Of a stretch of 64,000 bases of DNA, positions 11,275-22,425 are shown one piece after another. The notes under the pieces were generated by a model. The model had not been told where the DNA came from and did no database searches. It was given only the letters and a program-made list of their open reading frames with translations. Position 1 is the first letter of the stretch. Each line of letters starts with the position of its first letter. Where the stretch lies: assembly GCA_009823505.1 (NCBI GenBank), contig VZQC01009539.1:1-64000 (forward strand). Reading direction: 5' to 3'. Source of the DNA: Rhizomys pruinosus. Taxonomy: Eukaryota; Chordata; Mammalia; Rodentia; Spalacidae. A program made the translations under genes and the position numbers.

Positions 11275-12300
11275 GTTACTCACTTTGCAACCAGTCCTGG
11301 ATAGCAGGTAAATGGATGGAACTAGGAGCTGTTAGGCTAAGTGAAGTGACACAGACCCAGAAGAACAAATGATGTATATTGTCCCTCATTTGTGGATCCT
11401 AGCACCAAATCCTTGTAAGTAAGTATATACCTGGATGTAACTATAGGAACCAGGTAAATGAAAAGGAACCAGAGAGGTAAAGGGAAAGAGGTAATCTGAG
11501 GCAGAATACTAGTAGGTGACATGAGTTACTAAGGGAGAAATGGATAAAATCAGGGTATCAAAATGGGAGGGGAGAGAGATAAGAGACTGGCAATATCAAG
11601 GGAGAAATAGGGATACTTTAAATGGAGAAGGCATGGAGAAGACATGGAGGGAGGGCTAGACAGGTAAAGGAGGAGAGATAACTAATGCCTTGCATTAAAA
11701 CCCCGAGAGACTCCTATTAGTGTAACAATCTACTGACAAATTACACATACAATACCTCTATATGACTCCATATCAAAGATGAAGGCTGCATATCAAGAAA
11801 CAGCACCAGTCAGGATAAACCTTCCTTTGAGTCATTGGCTGGGCAGTGTAAGAGACTCCCCAAATTACATAGACTATTGCCACAGCCCTTGATTGCCCTT
11901 CATATGAACCTAAAGCACTGGTATCAGCATGCATAAAACCCATGCAAGCTCAGCTGGACAGAAACCCAGCACAGAACTGCAGAAATGGATGACAGAACCC
12001 AACCTAGGCTGAGGAAATATTGGCAGCAGATGGTGGTTGGGTGAGGAAGATCTGGCCTTCTTTAGAAAAGAGACTCCAGACAGGCTGACTAGAGCTCAGG
12101 GGAGGATCTGGCTCTGAGGAGAGAATGGGGAGAGTATTTTGGAGCAATGGACCCTCCCACAAAGACAGAAGGTGTGATCTCCCTGGGAGCGGGGGAGGTT
12201 ACCAAGTGGGAGAAGCAGGTATAATGGCGATTAAGACTGACTAAAAAGTCATATATGAAACGCATACAAAATTCAATATATATATAAATTTAAAAAAGGA
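11275..12300 (+). mobile_element. L1 3' end (ORF2 terminus and 3' UTR)
   Basis: ATGGATGGAACTAGGAGCT, then GACACAGACCCAGAAGAACA, corresponds to the conserved C-terminal end of L1 ORF2. It is followed by a long purine-rich 3' UTR that ends GAAACGCATACAAAATTCAA. The same tail type occurs at 22964-23460 and 41727-41970. No open ORF2 remains. Confidence 0.7.
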
Positions 12301-12489
12301 AAAAAATATACTATAAACTGACAGGGGAAAAAGGAAAGATCCAAAACTGAAGTAGTGAGAGCTAAGGAAGGGAGGAAGAGAGGGGAGGAAGGAAATAGAG
12401 AGACTGAGCAAGGAAGAAAGGAAGGAGGGGGCAGGAGCGACCCCTGTCCCCTTTCCTAGGCAAACTTTTCTACTGAAATGCCATCTTGG

Positions 12490-12690
12490 TTTTCTTTTCT
12501 TCTCTCTTTTCTTTTCTTTCTTTCTTTTCTTTTTTTTTGGTCTTTTTGAGACAGGGTCTCCCTTTAGTCCCAGCTGGCCTGGAGCTCACTCTCTAAGTAG
12601 ACCAGGCTGGCCGTAAACTCACAGAGATCTGCCTCCCTGTGCTTCCTGAGTGCTGGGATTAGATTAAAGGTGTGTGCCACCATGTCTGGC
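12490..12690 (-). mobile_element. B1 SINE with CTTT-rich tail
   Basis: A (CTTT)n-like run (about 12495-12530) is the decayed A tail. It is followed by GAGACAGGGTCTCCCTTTAG, CAGGCTGGCCGTAAACTCAC and GGTGTGTGCCACCATGTCTG. A duplicated GATTA sits near 12655-12665. Confidence 0.93.
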
Positions 12691-12959
12691 TTTTTTTCTT
12701 TTTTTTTTTTTTTTATTTTATTTTAGGTCAGATAATTTTGGTTTTCTAACCCAATAAGTGCCTACTGGTTCTAAAAATAATGTTTCCGCAGTACTTATTT
12801 GAGTTTGTCATGTTAAGGGATAGTTGAATGTGATTTTTTTTCAATTAATGTGGTCAATACAACAGAATGCATTGAACAGCACATAAATTCATGCTAAACT
12901 CAACTCTCCTGGCTAATCCAAGTACTTCCTTAGCAGGAAGCTCCTTAAGAGAAAACTAG

Positions 12960-13605
12960 TTAAGAGTTTAAGAGTCTCTGGCCTGGCTGGAACTCTAACT
13001 TTCCAGTTTCACTGGGTCAATCACTTGGTCACAGCTGCCCCTAAGAAGGTGCATTCTCCTTAAGTCATGCTAAAGAGATGGGCAGAACACCCACTGCATT
13101 AATTATGTGGTGAACTTTCCCTGGCTGGACTCCTTGACCCTTAGTCCAACACTTCTGGACAGGGACACAGACATGGGGCTCCCCCTGTAAGTCTGCCTGC
13201 TTTTCTGAATTACTTAGAAAAGTATATCTTCTCATTTTCTCCTTTATATCTTCTCTTTCTAAAACATGCTTTCCCTAATGCTGTGGGCTGCCCCAACATC
13301 TTGAATTTCTTTATTTTTTTCTAAAGCTCCTTCCTATCATGTGGCTGCCAGTCCACCTCATGTCTGACCTCCATGTTGGCTCTGTTCTGAACGTAAATGT
13401 CTTTATTATTTTTCTCCTTCTCCCCTCCATATTCCTCCTCAAGAAAGCTGCTGGGATTCACAGTTGGCCTTCCCTTGGAGACTTTTCCTTAAATTCTAAC
13501 AACATTGTCCTAAGGCTTCCATTTCAATCCATTCTTAAATTTTTAAAGAATGAGACTAAGAACACAAAACGGGGACCCTTTTTCCCTGTATCATTTTGTT
13601 AAATC
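12960..13605 (+). mobile_element. LTR-like rodent repeat ('family X'), copy 1
   Basis: Shares ordered blocks with 18960-19475: TTAAGTCATGCTAAAGAGAT, GGGCTGCCCCAA, CATGTGGCTGC, TGACCTCCATG/TGTCCTCCATG and a right end reading GAATGAGACTAAGAA then CCCTGTATCA. The right end resembles an LTR R-U5 end. I cannot name the family. The 87-codon frame at 13339-13602 is incidental. Confidence 0.5.
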
Positions 13606-13684
13606 ACATAAATCCAAATTATTCATTGTTATTGGCACAAAATTATTTTGCATGCAAATCACAACTCCTTTATGCTCTGTCATT

Positions 13685-13815
13685 TTTTTTTTTTTTAATC
13701 TTTTTGAGCTGTCCTGGAACTCGCTCTGTAGACCAGGCTGGCCTTGAACTCAAAAGATCCACCTGCCTCTGTCTCCCAAATGTTAGGATTAAAGGCGTGC
13801 ACCACCACACCCGGC
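13685..13815 (-). mobile_element. B1 SINE with internal deletion
   Basis: TTTTTGAGCTGTCCTGGAAC shows that about 25 bases normally between GAG and CTGTCC are missing. The rest (CTGTAGACCAGGCTGGCCTT through GTGCACCACCACACCCGG) is intact. The duplication TTATGCTCTGTCATT (13670-13684 and 13816-13830) brackets the element. Confidence 0.95.
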
Positions 13816-14056
13816 TTATGCTCTGTCATTTTAACAATACCTATTACCCACTTCACTTCCTCAGGAACTCTAGGAGGTTGCAAGTAGTGGTTAGAGCATA
13901 ACCATCCATCGCTGACACTTACATTCTGTCGGGGCAGAGCACAGCTCTTATTTCAAAAGCAACAGAGAAAGTCATGATATGAGTGATCATGGCCTAGAAA
14001 CATAAATTTTATTTGCCCAGAAGGACATGTTCCACCATGGAAGTGATTACAGGGAT

Positions 14057-14222
14057 TTTTTTTTTTCCTATCTTTTTGAGACAGCATCTCCCTGTACTCC
14101 AAGCAAGCCTGGAACTCAGTATATAGAACAGGCTGACCTTGAACTCACAGAGATCCACCAGCTTCTGCTTCCCAAGTGCTAGGATCAAAATAGTATGCAC
14201 TACCAGGCCAGGCCAGGCCAGG
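14057..14222 (-). mobile_element. B1 SINE with GGCCA tandem at one end
   Basis: Poly(T), GAGACAGCATCTCCCTGTAC, CAGGCTGACCTTGAACTCAC, GTATGCACTACCAGGCCA, then GGCCA repeated (14205-14220). Otherwise a standard full-length B1. Confidence 0.9.
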
Positions 14223-14224
14223 GA

Positions 14225-14870
14225 CTACAGTTACCAAATGATGTAGTATTATCTGGGTGTCTTTGAGAGTGACAGAGCTGTCCTTGGCTCTGCAGTGCTT
14301 AGCTTGAGAGGCTAGGGTCCTGGAAACTCAAGGGACACCAAAGCCACCTCAAGCCAGAGGCTTTCTGGTTGTTTTGTGAATTTGAAAAATGAAAATGACA
14401 GATAACAGATGGTGAGTTTCAGAAAGGAGTATTTAGTATAGGAAACTTAGGGTACATAAAGTAGAGCTTGTGTACAGCAGGAGGGGTCCCCAGAAATGGG
14501 ATTCCACTGAGTCTCATTCCCAGGAGTTAACAAGGATTTAATGGAAGGAAGAGGGGAGGGGGTGATAGGCTGGTCTGTCCATTTGTCCATCTCCTTTGAG
14601 ATCCTGGTCAGATGGTCCTGGTCATGTCCCAGCATGTGGAGTGATAAGGAAATAACAGACCCCTTACTGGCATCCTTAGCCTCTGATTATGGTGGAGCCA
14701 GAGGCATCTTTGGATTAGATAGTTCTAGGGTCTCTAGCCTCAGGTAGAGAAAAGAAATCTTGCCCCCTCTCATCCCACAGAGAAACTGGCCATTGTTTTT
14801 TGGGGGGTTTTGCCCTAAGCTGCCTATCCATTTTCTACCTCCTGTGTTTAATTACTGACAGAAAACAGAT
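14225..14870. other. Unannotated stretch
   Basis: I recognise no repeat or gene. The short frames on both strands at 14447-14747 have no identifiable motif. Confidence 0.4.
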
Positions 14871-14871
14871 C

Positions 14872-15058
14872 CTTAGATACCGCAGCAGGTAAAGGCTTCT
14901 GCCACCACACCTGATGGCCTGAGTTCAGTCCCTAGGACCCACATGGTGGAAGAAGAGAACTGACTCCCACAGGTTGTCCTGTGACATCTACGTGAATGCC
15001 ACGGAACATTTGTGTCCACAGATATACACATATGCACACAAAATAAACAAATAAATGA
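14872..15058 (+). mobile_element. B4-like tRNA-derived SINE
   Basis: CGCAGCAGGTAAAGGCTTCT, CTGATGGCCTGAGTTCAGTC, CCTAGGACCCACATGGTGGA and GAGAACTGACTCCCACAGGT are followed by an A-rich tail with AATAAACAAATAAATG. This is the best-preserved member of the B4-like set in the window. Confidence 0.8.
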
Positions 15059-15059
15059 T

Positions 15060-17050
15060 GCATTAAAAAGTCACAAATCAACAGATTTACCAAGTACGCT
15101 GATGGGGATAGTGGTAGTTGGGTTACAGCAAGGCAGGGACAGCACAGCTCTACCATAGGTTTCTGATACCATTCAGCCTTTGTGTTGGTAAAAGCTACAG
15201 TCTGCTAGGTTAACCATTTCCAAAGATTTTGCCTACTAATCAAAAAGAATGCTAGGTCAGATGGAGAGGTGGGGAGTAAATGGCAGTCAAGAAATTAAAG
15301 ATAATGCAAGATAATTTTGGCTTCCCTCTGTATTTCAACTCTCATAGTCAGGAAGTTCTTGTTAATTGATATGTCTGCAGAACTTTCAATGTGTTGCTTT
15401 TAGTTTTTAAAATTGCCTCAATTACTTCATGTCTGTTTCTACAACTAATAGTGATTGAGGTTCAGAATCCAACATTCTGTTTTTGTTGTTGTTGTTGTTG
15501 CTTGTTTTTTGCTTTTTCTATCATGAAGTGGACATATAAGGAGTTTAAGTGTTAGCCAAAGCAAAGTCATGGCATATGTTTACCAGGTGTTTGGAATTAG
15601 AAAAGAGAACATCTTGGGCTTTAAATGGCTTCTAGACTTCAGCGGCATTCTGCAACCCAGTCCTCCAAGTCATCCCTTACATGGGGAATGAGAACTCATT
15701 CATAAAAACAATTCAATCACTATGAGGCAGAGACTCCTCTTTTTTGCAACTGGATTGCTAGACTCTATAGAGTTCAAAGCAGAGAATAAATAGATAATAG
15801 ATTCATAAATGAGTGAATGATAAATGTAACAGTTCCTCTATTTATTTATTTTTTTTAATGTAGGAGAGGACATGTGATGTAACCTCTCCGGCCAACTGAA
15901 CTGCTGAGTATAAACTTTGTCAATCAAAGGGCTGCTTGAACCTGCTATGTGCTAAGCCACACATCCTTTTTACTTTGAAAGGCTTCACAAATGCACTTAC
16001 CCCAGGGTAATTAGCATTTCTGTTGACACCTAATTGGTTTCAAGTGGTTTGCATACACCTAGAGAGCCTGAATAGGATACCCTTTTAATTTCCTTTTAAA
16101 AATACAGGTTTCAATCACTATGAATTTACAGAAAGAAAGCAAAATTGAAAGAATATTAGAATGACACCCTCAGATTTCCCATTTAAGATTTAGGATGCAA
16201 TCTGAAACCATCATCAGAGGCAGATAATCCTTTGAGTGACCATGCCCCTGGAACATAGATTCAGGTAACCCCAAAGTCCATGTTTCAACATGGCAGCAGT
16301 TTCATGAAGTTCTTATAGTAACAGAACAAAGAAAGCTGTAAAGGAAGACATTTTTCAAATACATTGGTTGAGACATCAGACAGGAGAGTTATAGCAAATT
16401 GGGGATATTTCTGCTATAGGTCTAAGATGATATCTGGCAGGCTCCTTAGCCCTTGGGTTGATGTGAGCTGGTAGTCTATTAATACATTCCAAAAGGGCTT
16501 TATCTGTTAACCACAGAATGTTAAATCAGACATAGTGATGGGCAAGGAATACCTATTTAGGAGGCTAAAGATGGCTCAAGATAAATGATAATTAGACTCT
16601 GGATCTACAACATTAAAGACTCTCAATAGTCATTGAAATGCTAATCAGTTGCTCAGCCCTATAGAAGGTTCTATTTGAAGATGTAGGTTTTTTTCTGGAT
16701 ACTTTAATTCACATTGTCTGTGTAAATGAAAACTTCAGGTGTTAAAACCATAGGACAGGGAACTGTGGGGGCTTTAAAAATATTATTTACTGAGTTTTTG
16801 TGCATATAGTAGCTCTTAATCAAATTTAGACCCTGATCCTCCATAGCACCCCATCAGATTTTATGCATTGTGTCATATATGTTAAGTCCTATCCAGTCAA
16901 GTGTTTGTGCCCAGATGTCCCTCAGTACAAGTTCATCCTATCTAGATAGTCAGCCTATCTTAAAGAAGATTCACTCTTCCTCACCCAGCAGTAATCAGTT
17001 ACTAAGCTTGGGGCCTGCTTTCCATGTTCCCAGTTTCATGCTGCTTTCTT
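15060..17050. other. Repeat-poor stretch
   Basis: A (GTT)n run at 15482-15502 and a T-rich run near 15840 are the only simple features. No SINE body was recognised over about 2 kb. Parts of 16850-17050 may be an old decayed repeat. No exon is supported. Confidence 0.45.
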
Positions 17051-17052
17051 TT

Positions 17053-17090
17053 TGTTGTTGTTTGTTTGTTTGTTTGTTTGTTTGTTTTTT
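17053..17090. repeat. (GTTT)n microsatellite
   Basis: Tandem GTTT units after two GTT units. No poly(A)-type SINE body is attached. Confidence 0.95.
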
Positions 17091-17099
17091 GTCTGATTG

Positions 17100-18040
17100 A
17101 GTTGACACGAGTCTTGTGCATGGGATCACCATTGTTGCAAGTTCATCTGAGCAAGTTCTTAGTGGCCCGAAAGCCTCTGTTTCCTTATGTTCCTGCACGA
17201 ACCCTGGCTCTTACAAGCTTTCTCCCCTGTCTTCCACAATGGTCCCTGAGCCATGGTTGGGGGAGGTCCAATATAGGAACCCTATGCAGGGACACATACT
17301 CAGGAGTCGCTTATTCTCTTAAAACGTGGGCAGCTGTGGCCTTCTGTGCACATCACATTCTGTTGTACGAGAAAGTTTCGCTGGTGAGAGTTGAAGGATA
17401 TATTAGTATTCTGCGTACTCAGCCATGTGTATTTAGCTACATTTACAGTGCCACCTGTGAGTTCCCTCACATTGAAAGGGCTTTACATCAATTAGATAGC
17501 TATTGATTACCCCCTAGATAAAATTGCCTGTAGTACACTGATAGAGATAGCTTGCTGTACCAGCCATTGTGGCTGTTAGACTTTAGGCTAGGTTGGACCA
17601 CTGGTGATTTTCTCCCTTAGAAGCTTGCATAGTATCCTCTAGAACTAGTCTTTAGCGAGAAGGCTTCCAGGTCATTTCCAGTTCCACTGCTCTAAAACCT
17701 GTGTCCTACTTGTCCTATCTTCAGTAATAAGAGCTTACCTTCAAGTTCTGGGAGGTAATCAAGGGCTATGGCAATAGCCTGTGTTATTTGGGAAGTCTCT
17801 TGGACTACCCTGAGCAACAGTCAAAGGGCGGTTTCTCCAGTTTTGCATTGTGTTCCCTATTATGTAGCTTTCAGGTATACACATGTAGGGACTGTATTTT
17901 TTTACTCCATCGTACAAATATTTCCAGGAGATGACAATAGATAAACTGAAAATATTTTAAATATTTTCACTGTCTAACTAAAATCCATATTGAAATGAAA
18001 GAAGAAAAAAAAAGCTCTAAAGAGGCATGCCCATTTCATC
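17100..18040. other. Probable old dispersed repeat, family not identified
   Basis: The sequence (for example CCATTGTGGCTGTTAGACTT and GGGCTATGGCAATAGCCTGT) has the look of an old rodent L1 or ERV part, but I cannot place it. The 160-codon plus frame 17024-17506 starts inside the GTTT run and has no recognisable domain, so I do not call a gene. Confidence 0.35.
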
Positions 18041-18060
18041 ATGAAATTCTACTGGAAGAG

Positions 18061-18284
18061 GGGCTGGAGAGATGGCCTAGCAGTTAAGAGCGCCGACTGC
18101 TCTTGCAGAGGACCCCGGGTTCGATTTCAGCACCAACATGGCAGCTGAGAACCATCTTTAATTCCAGTTCCAGGGGAATCCGACGCCCTCTTCTGACCTC
18201 CCTGGCATTGCACGACACGGGTGCACAGACCTACATGCAGACAGTACATTCATACACATAAAAAAATAAATAAAATTAAATAAA
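18061..18284 (+). mobile_element. B2 SINE, intact with clear target-site duplication
   Basis: Full B2 from GGGCTGGAGAGATGGCCTAG to the A-rich tail. Its flanks AAATTCTACTGGAAGAG (18044-18060) and the same string at 18286-18302 are a 17-bp duplication. It belongs to the B2 type without the internal 'AACTCCA' duplication. The head keeps recognisable pol III A and B boxes (GGTTCGA). Confidence 0.97.
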
Positions 18285-18454
18285 GAAATTCTACTGGAAG
18301 AGAAAATATATCATTTAAGATTGTTATTCTTTGAAGATAAAACAAAAACAATGTTTTTGGAGATAGGGGTGGATCTCAGGTGGAGAGCATTTGCCAACAT
18401 TTGCACAGTTCTGGGATCTATCAAAGAACTGAAAAAATTCTTTTAAAATTCTTT

Positions 18455-18672
18455 TATTATATTTATTTATTGTGGGTATGTGCATATATGTGTGTTGATG
18501 AGTGTATGAATGTTATGTGTGTGGACATGTGTGCACCAATGTATACATGAGCTCAGAGCACAGCTTGCATGAACCATTTCTCTCCTCCCACCATGTGGAT
18601 CCTAGGGATTGAATTCAAGACATCAGACTTGGCTGTGAGTGTCTTAACCCACTTAGCCCTCTCAACAGCCCC
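18455..18672 (-). mobile_element. B4-like SINE, antisense
   Basis: TATTTATTTATTGTGGGTAT and GTGTGTGGACATGTGTGCAC, then CCACCATGTGGATCCTAGG, ATTGAATTCAAGACATCAG and CTTAACCCACTTAGCCCTCT, read as the reverse of a tRNA-derived SINE. A short sense fragment (18365-18420) precedes it. Confidence 0.65.
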
Positions 18673-18702
18673 GCCCCCCCAAATTGTTCACAAGGATTAA
18701 AG

Positions 18703-19480
18703 ATTCTGATGATACCAAGAGAAATGGAGGCTCCTTTCAGGTTTTTAGCCTCATTCATAAAAGAATTTAAGAAGAGACTCAAACAGAGGCTTGAGAGCAA
18801 TTTTATTAGAGTCTAAAAGAAAAACCTCTAGTACAGGCAAACTGTAAATGTCAGCAGCTGCCCAAAGGAGGAGAATGGAGGAGAGAAGAAAAAGGCCATG
18901 TAGTTTAAGCCAGCAAGGAAGTCAGATATACAATGCACTAGCAGTTCAGCCAGGTCTGCTGGACAAGGGATGATCCCTAGCTCTGTGGGTTCCTCTTAAG
19001 TCATGCTAAAGAGATAGGTTGAGATGCTGAATTTTTCCTGCCTGAACTCTCCATCTACCTAGTTAAGTAGCTTATTGGGCCAGCCACAAGCATGTTAGCT
19101 TCGTAAATCTTCCTGCTCCAGAAAAGTGTATTTTCTCCTTTTCTTCTTTCTCTCTTTTCTAAGCAAGCAGGCTTCCCTTGTCGCGTTGGGCTGCCCCAAG
19201 CTTTTTTATTTTCTTGGCCGTTTTTCAGAGCTCTCCTGCCCACCATGTGGCTGCTAGTTTTCCCGTGTTTGTCCTCCATGTCGGCTTTAAATGACATGAG
19301 TTTTATTCCTTCTTCCTTTCATAAGCCTGTCCTGAGGATTTTTCTTTAACCTCTACTTTAAACTCTAATGAAATTGTCCTTAAGATTCTGGTTAAGTCCA
19401 TTCTTAATTTCTTTTATGAATGAGACGAAGAAACTTGAGGGAACCCCCTTTTTCACCTGTATCACCATTCTCTCTTGAGA
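18703..19480. mobile_element. LTR-like repeat 'family X', copy 2, with inverted ends
   Basis: The right part (18960-19475) matches copy 1 at 12960-13605. In addition, the first about 110 bases (18703-18815), reverse-complemented, match the last about 130 (19345-19475): both contain TTCTTTTATGAATGAG and an AAT-A/G-AAATTG block. The ends are therefore inverted copies of one R-U5-like motif. The motif includes a possible AATAAA signal in the left copy. Confidence 0.55.
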
Positions 19481-19489
19481 ACCCCATTT

Positions 19490-19930
19490 CCACATTCGAA
19501 TATGCTTTATTCTTACCCTGAGCATCTTTGTTTAAAAAAGTGCGTTTAAACAAGCTGCAACTTCTTTAAGAAGCCCAAATGTGCTCAAAAAGTGGTCTTT
19601 TATTGCTTTCTGACTTCTGTCTTACCCCTTGCTTAAAGTCTACATATTTTTTTTTTTTTTAAGCTCAGACTTTGCTCATACTGCACTTGGTTCTGCTCTG
19701 AGGCCATAAGTCCCCATTTGGTCTGTGTTGAGGTCCCTAAATGATTAGAAACCTAATGATCAGGATACTGTATATGAGGAAATGAAGCTATTCACATTCT
19801 TCCTTCTCTCCCTTTACACAATATTTGTTTCATTTTACACATAGTGTATTTTTATGCATAGCTATTTGGCATTCAAACAGGTCATGAAAAAATATGAGTG
19901 TAACCAGAATATGCCATAGTAGTCAAAGAG
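19490..19930. other. Unannotated stretch
   Basis: A T run near 19648-19662. No repeat or gene was recognised. Confidence 0.4.
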
Positions 19931-19932
19931 TC

Positions 19933-20050
19933 ATCACAGGGTATGCTTGTAATATTCTAGCATTTGTGCGGCTGAGGTGGGAGGATGTTTAGCAAGAAGA
20001 CAACCTGGGCTATAAAGCAAGACTTTATAACTAAAGTAAAAATAAAAGGC
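19933..20050 (+). mobile_element. Old B1-related SINE
   Basis: GTATGCTTGTAATATTCTAG, CATTTGTGCGGCTGAGGTGG, GAGGATGTTTAGCAAGAAGA and CAACCTGGGCTATAAAGCAA follow the order of a 7SL-derived monomer. It is strongly diverged, suggesting an early B1/PB1-type copy. Confidence 0.65.
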
Positions 20051-20166
20051 AACCTAAAATATGCCTCTTTAATATATTGACTATTTCAGACTAGCTTTTT
20101 TGAGAACATACAGAAGGAATTCTTAAATGTTGCTTTTAAAAATTTTGATTTGGTTTTGGTCATTTT

Positions 20167-20282
20167 ATTTATTTATTTATTTTTTTTTGTCTTTTCGAGA
20201 CAGGGTCTCCCTGTAGCCCCAGCTGTCCTGGAATTCTCTCTGTCGACCAGGCTGGCCTTGAACTCACAAAGATCCGCCTGCC
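20167..20282 (-). mobile_element. B1 SINE, 5'-truncated (nested set, first)
   Basis: T-rich (ATTT)n tail, GAGACAGGGTCTCCCTGTAG and CAGGCTGGCCTTGAACTCAC, ending at GATCCGCCTGCC, so the B1 5' third is missing. An 18-bp duplication TTTGGTTTTGGTCATTTT brackets it (20149-20166 and 20283-20300). Confidence 0.95.
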
Positions 20283-20300
20283 TTTGGTTTTGGTCATTTT

Positions 20301-20613
20301 AAAACAGGGTTTCAAGCCGAGCGTGGTGGCGCTCCTAGCACTTGGGAGGCAGAGGCAGGCGGATCTTTGTGAGTTCAAGGCCAGCCTGGTCTACAGAGTG
20401 AGTTCCAGGTCAGCTGGGGCTACAGGGAGACCCTGTCTCAAAAAGACAAAAAAAAAAAAATTAAATTAACAAAAAAAAAAAAACAGGGTTTCTCTGTAGC
20501 TCCAGCTGGCCTAGAACTCTCTATGTAGAGCAGCCTGGCCTCACTCTCATAGAGATCTACCTGCATTTGCCTCTCAAGTGCTGGGATTAAAGGGGTGCAC
20601 CAGCACTCCTTGC
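20301..20613 (-). mobile_element. Older B1 SINE hosting the nested pair
   Basis: The body at 20493-20613 (TCTCTGTAGCTCCAGCTGGC, GCAGCCTGGCCTCACTCTCA, GCTGGGATTAAAGGGGTGCA) is continuous with AAAACAGGGTTT at 20301-20312 once the plus-strand B1 is removed. Both other B1s therefore inserted in or next to its T-rich end. Confidence 0.88.
20316..20478 (+). mobile_element. B1 SINE (nested set, second, opposite strand)
   Basis: GCCGAGCGTGGTGGCGCT, CTAGCACTTGGGAGGCAGAG, GCCAGCCTGGTCTACAGAG and GGGAGACCCTGTCTC, then a long A tail. A short internal deletion removes the CACGCCTTTAATC part. AAAACAGGGTTT lies on both sides (20301-20312 and about 20481-20492), the target-site duplication. Confidence 0.95.
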
Positions 20614-20619
20614 AGGAAA

Positions 20620-21045
20620 GCTGCCTTTTGTTAAAGTAATTTCTACCCATAAATGAAAACTCTGTTCAGGCAGAGTTCTCCCTCTCTGTATCAGGCAGAG
20701 AAAGATAAATACTAAATTAGCAGAGATGCTTAATCAATAAATTCTTAATCTGGGGCTACAATGGGCATAACAAGCCTTCTGTTTGTCTTGTGCTTGACTT
20801 GGCAAGCAGGTCTTAATCGAGTGTTTGACACATTTTCCCCTCCCAGCCTCCAGAAGCCTCAAATGATCAGCCCTCTGTGTCCTCCAAAATGATATGGAAA
20901 TCTTAATCTTGTTGCCTCTTCTTTGAGTCTCCTAATTTTGTGACTCTCATGAATTCATATACACTAAAATTAGTTTTCTTCTATTAATCTGGCATGACCA
21001 AAAAAAAAAAAAGAAACCCAAACCACCACCCCGATCCACACCCAT
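20620..21045. other. Unannotated stretch
   Basis: No recognised repeat apart from an A run at 21000-21012 followed by a C/A-rich patch. No gene. Confidence 0.4.
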
Positions 21046-21049
21046 CCAA

Positions 21050-21080
21050 CCAAACCAAACAAACAAACAAACAAACAAAA
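21050..21080. repeat. (AAAC)n microsatellite
   Basis: Tandem AAAC units adjoining a CCAAC-rich patch. Confidence 0.95.
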
Positions 21081-21539
21081 AGTGGCCCATTCCAAGTATA
21101 AAAGACACTCTGAACCAGAGTACTATTTGGTAACCCATTTTCAAGATGATCCCCTGTCGCTGCTGGGAACTGTTACTCTGCTTCTCAACAAAACCACCTC
21201 TCATGCTTGTCCTTCTGTAGAATTCATTTGTCAATTTTCTCAGTCATGAGACAGTGAACTTAATCCAGAAACCAGTAACAATACAGTGGGTAAGCATTCA
21301 ACTGAATATTAGAATTTGCCAGATAGCAAAGTGTATACTATTCTGCATATATTCTATCTTCTTAGCTCTCAGCACCCCACAAAGCACCTAGCACTTAACA
21401 TGTCTGGTTCACACTAAGTCGGTCATGAATGCTGTGAAAGGTAATTGTGAAGAGATCAGAGGAGCTACAGTCACAGAGTCTCGCTTGAAATTACTATGTA
21501 TTTATTATTTTTCTTATTGCAGTGATAAAGTAATTGAAA

Positions 21540-21830
21540 AACAAATCAAAAAGGGAAAGGCTTAATTGGGCTCACAGTTTGAGGGATTCAGTCCATCAGA
21601 ACGAGGACAGCTGGCCATCCTGGTGGGAGAGGAGGGCAGCTGTGGCACCCTCCATCAGGAAGCAGTCGGAGCTCATCTTCCTTCTTTTGACCCAGTCTGG
21701 GAGCCTAGCCCATGAGATGGTGCCAGCCATATTTAGGGTGGATCATTCACCTCAGTGAAACCTCTTTGGAAACATCCTTATAGAACTGCATCTGCTAGAT
21801 AATTCCTCATAGCCAAGTTAACAATGAAGA
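21540..21830 (-). mobile_element. Rodent LTR-type repeat, antisense
   Basis: AAAGGCTTAATTGGGCTCAC, AGTTTGAGGGATTCAGTCCA, CCATGAGATGGTGCCAGCC and TTAGGGTGGATCATTCACCT correspond to the reversed 3' half of a common rodent LTR. Relatives are at 40096, 48343, 55385 and 61855. The 74-codon frame within is incidental. The subfamily is not named. Confidence 0.6.
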
Positions 21831-22105
21831 ATAATTATCACAGCCTGCTTCAGCACTGGTTAATTGCCATCAAACTTTATTTTATCAAATCAAAAATGGC
21901 TTTCTACTTATTTTAAAATGGACTTGCGCTGCATTCTGAAGATTAAAATATACTTAACAGGCTTAGTCTCCTGTTTTGGTCTTCTATGCAGATACTCAGT
22001 GCTATATACCATCTTGTTATGTTTATTTGCATTAATAGACTTCTGGACAGGTTACCCCAAAACATAGCATCTTGGCATATTGGGATGCTTTAAAACTGAA
22101 TTTTT

Positions 22106-22250
22106 TGGTCTTTTCAAGACAGGGTCTCCCTGTAGCCCCAGGTGTCCTGGAACTCACTCTGTAAACCAAGCTGGCCTTGAACTCACAAAGATCTGCCTGC
22201 CTCTGCCTCCTGAGTGCTAGGATTAAAGGCGTGCGCCACCATGCCTGGCG
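22106..22250 (-). mobile_element. B1 SINE
   Basis: GGTCTTTTCAAGACAGGGTC through GGCGTGCGCCACCATGCC, full length. TTTAAAACTGAATTTTT upstream and TTTAAACTGAATTTTT downstream (22090-22105 and 22253-22268) are the target-site duplication. Confidence 0.95.
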
Positions 22251-22344
22251 GGTTTAAACTGAATTTTTAAAGAGCGCATGTGCTGGTTTACCCTTCTCTT
22301 TTCACCTGATACAAGTCACCCTAGGTGAAAATTGGTGACCTTTG

Positions 22345-22425
22345 AAATCCTTTATGGAGCCGGGGCTCCATGCTGGGGAGATACAGGGAGACCCTGTCTC
22401 GAAAAGACCAAAAAAAATAATAATA
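22345..22425 (+). mobile_element. B1 remnant with large internal deletion
   Basis: GCCGGGG at the start and GAGATACAGGGAGACCCTGT, CTCGAAAAGACC plus an A tail at the end are B1 termini. Nearly all the middle is missing. Confidence 0.75.

Noticed and set aside
13648..13663. ATGCAAAT octamer as a regulatory site
   Set aside because: A single 8-base match in AT-rich DNA next to repeats is expected by chance.
17024..17506. 160-codon plus frame, the longest in the window
   Set aside because: It begins in the GTTT microsatellite, has no recognisable domain, and lies in what looks like an old repeat. Length alone is not sufficient.
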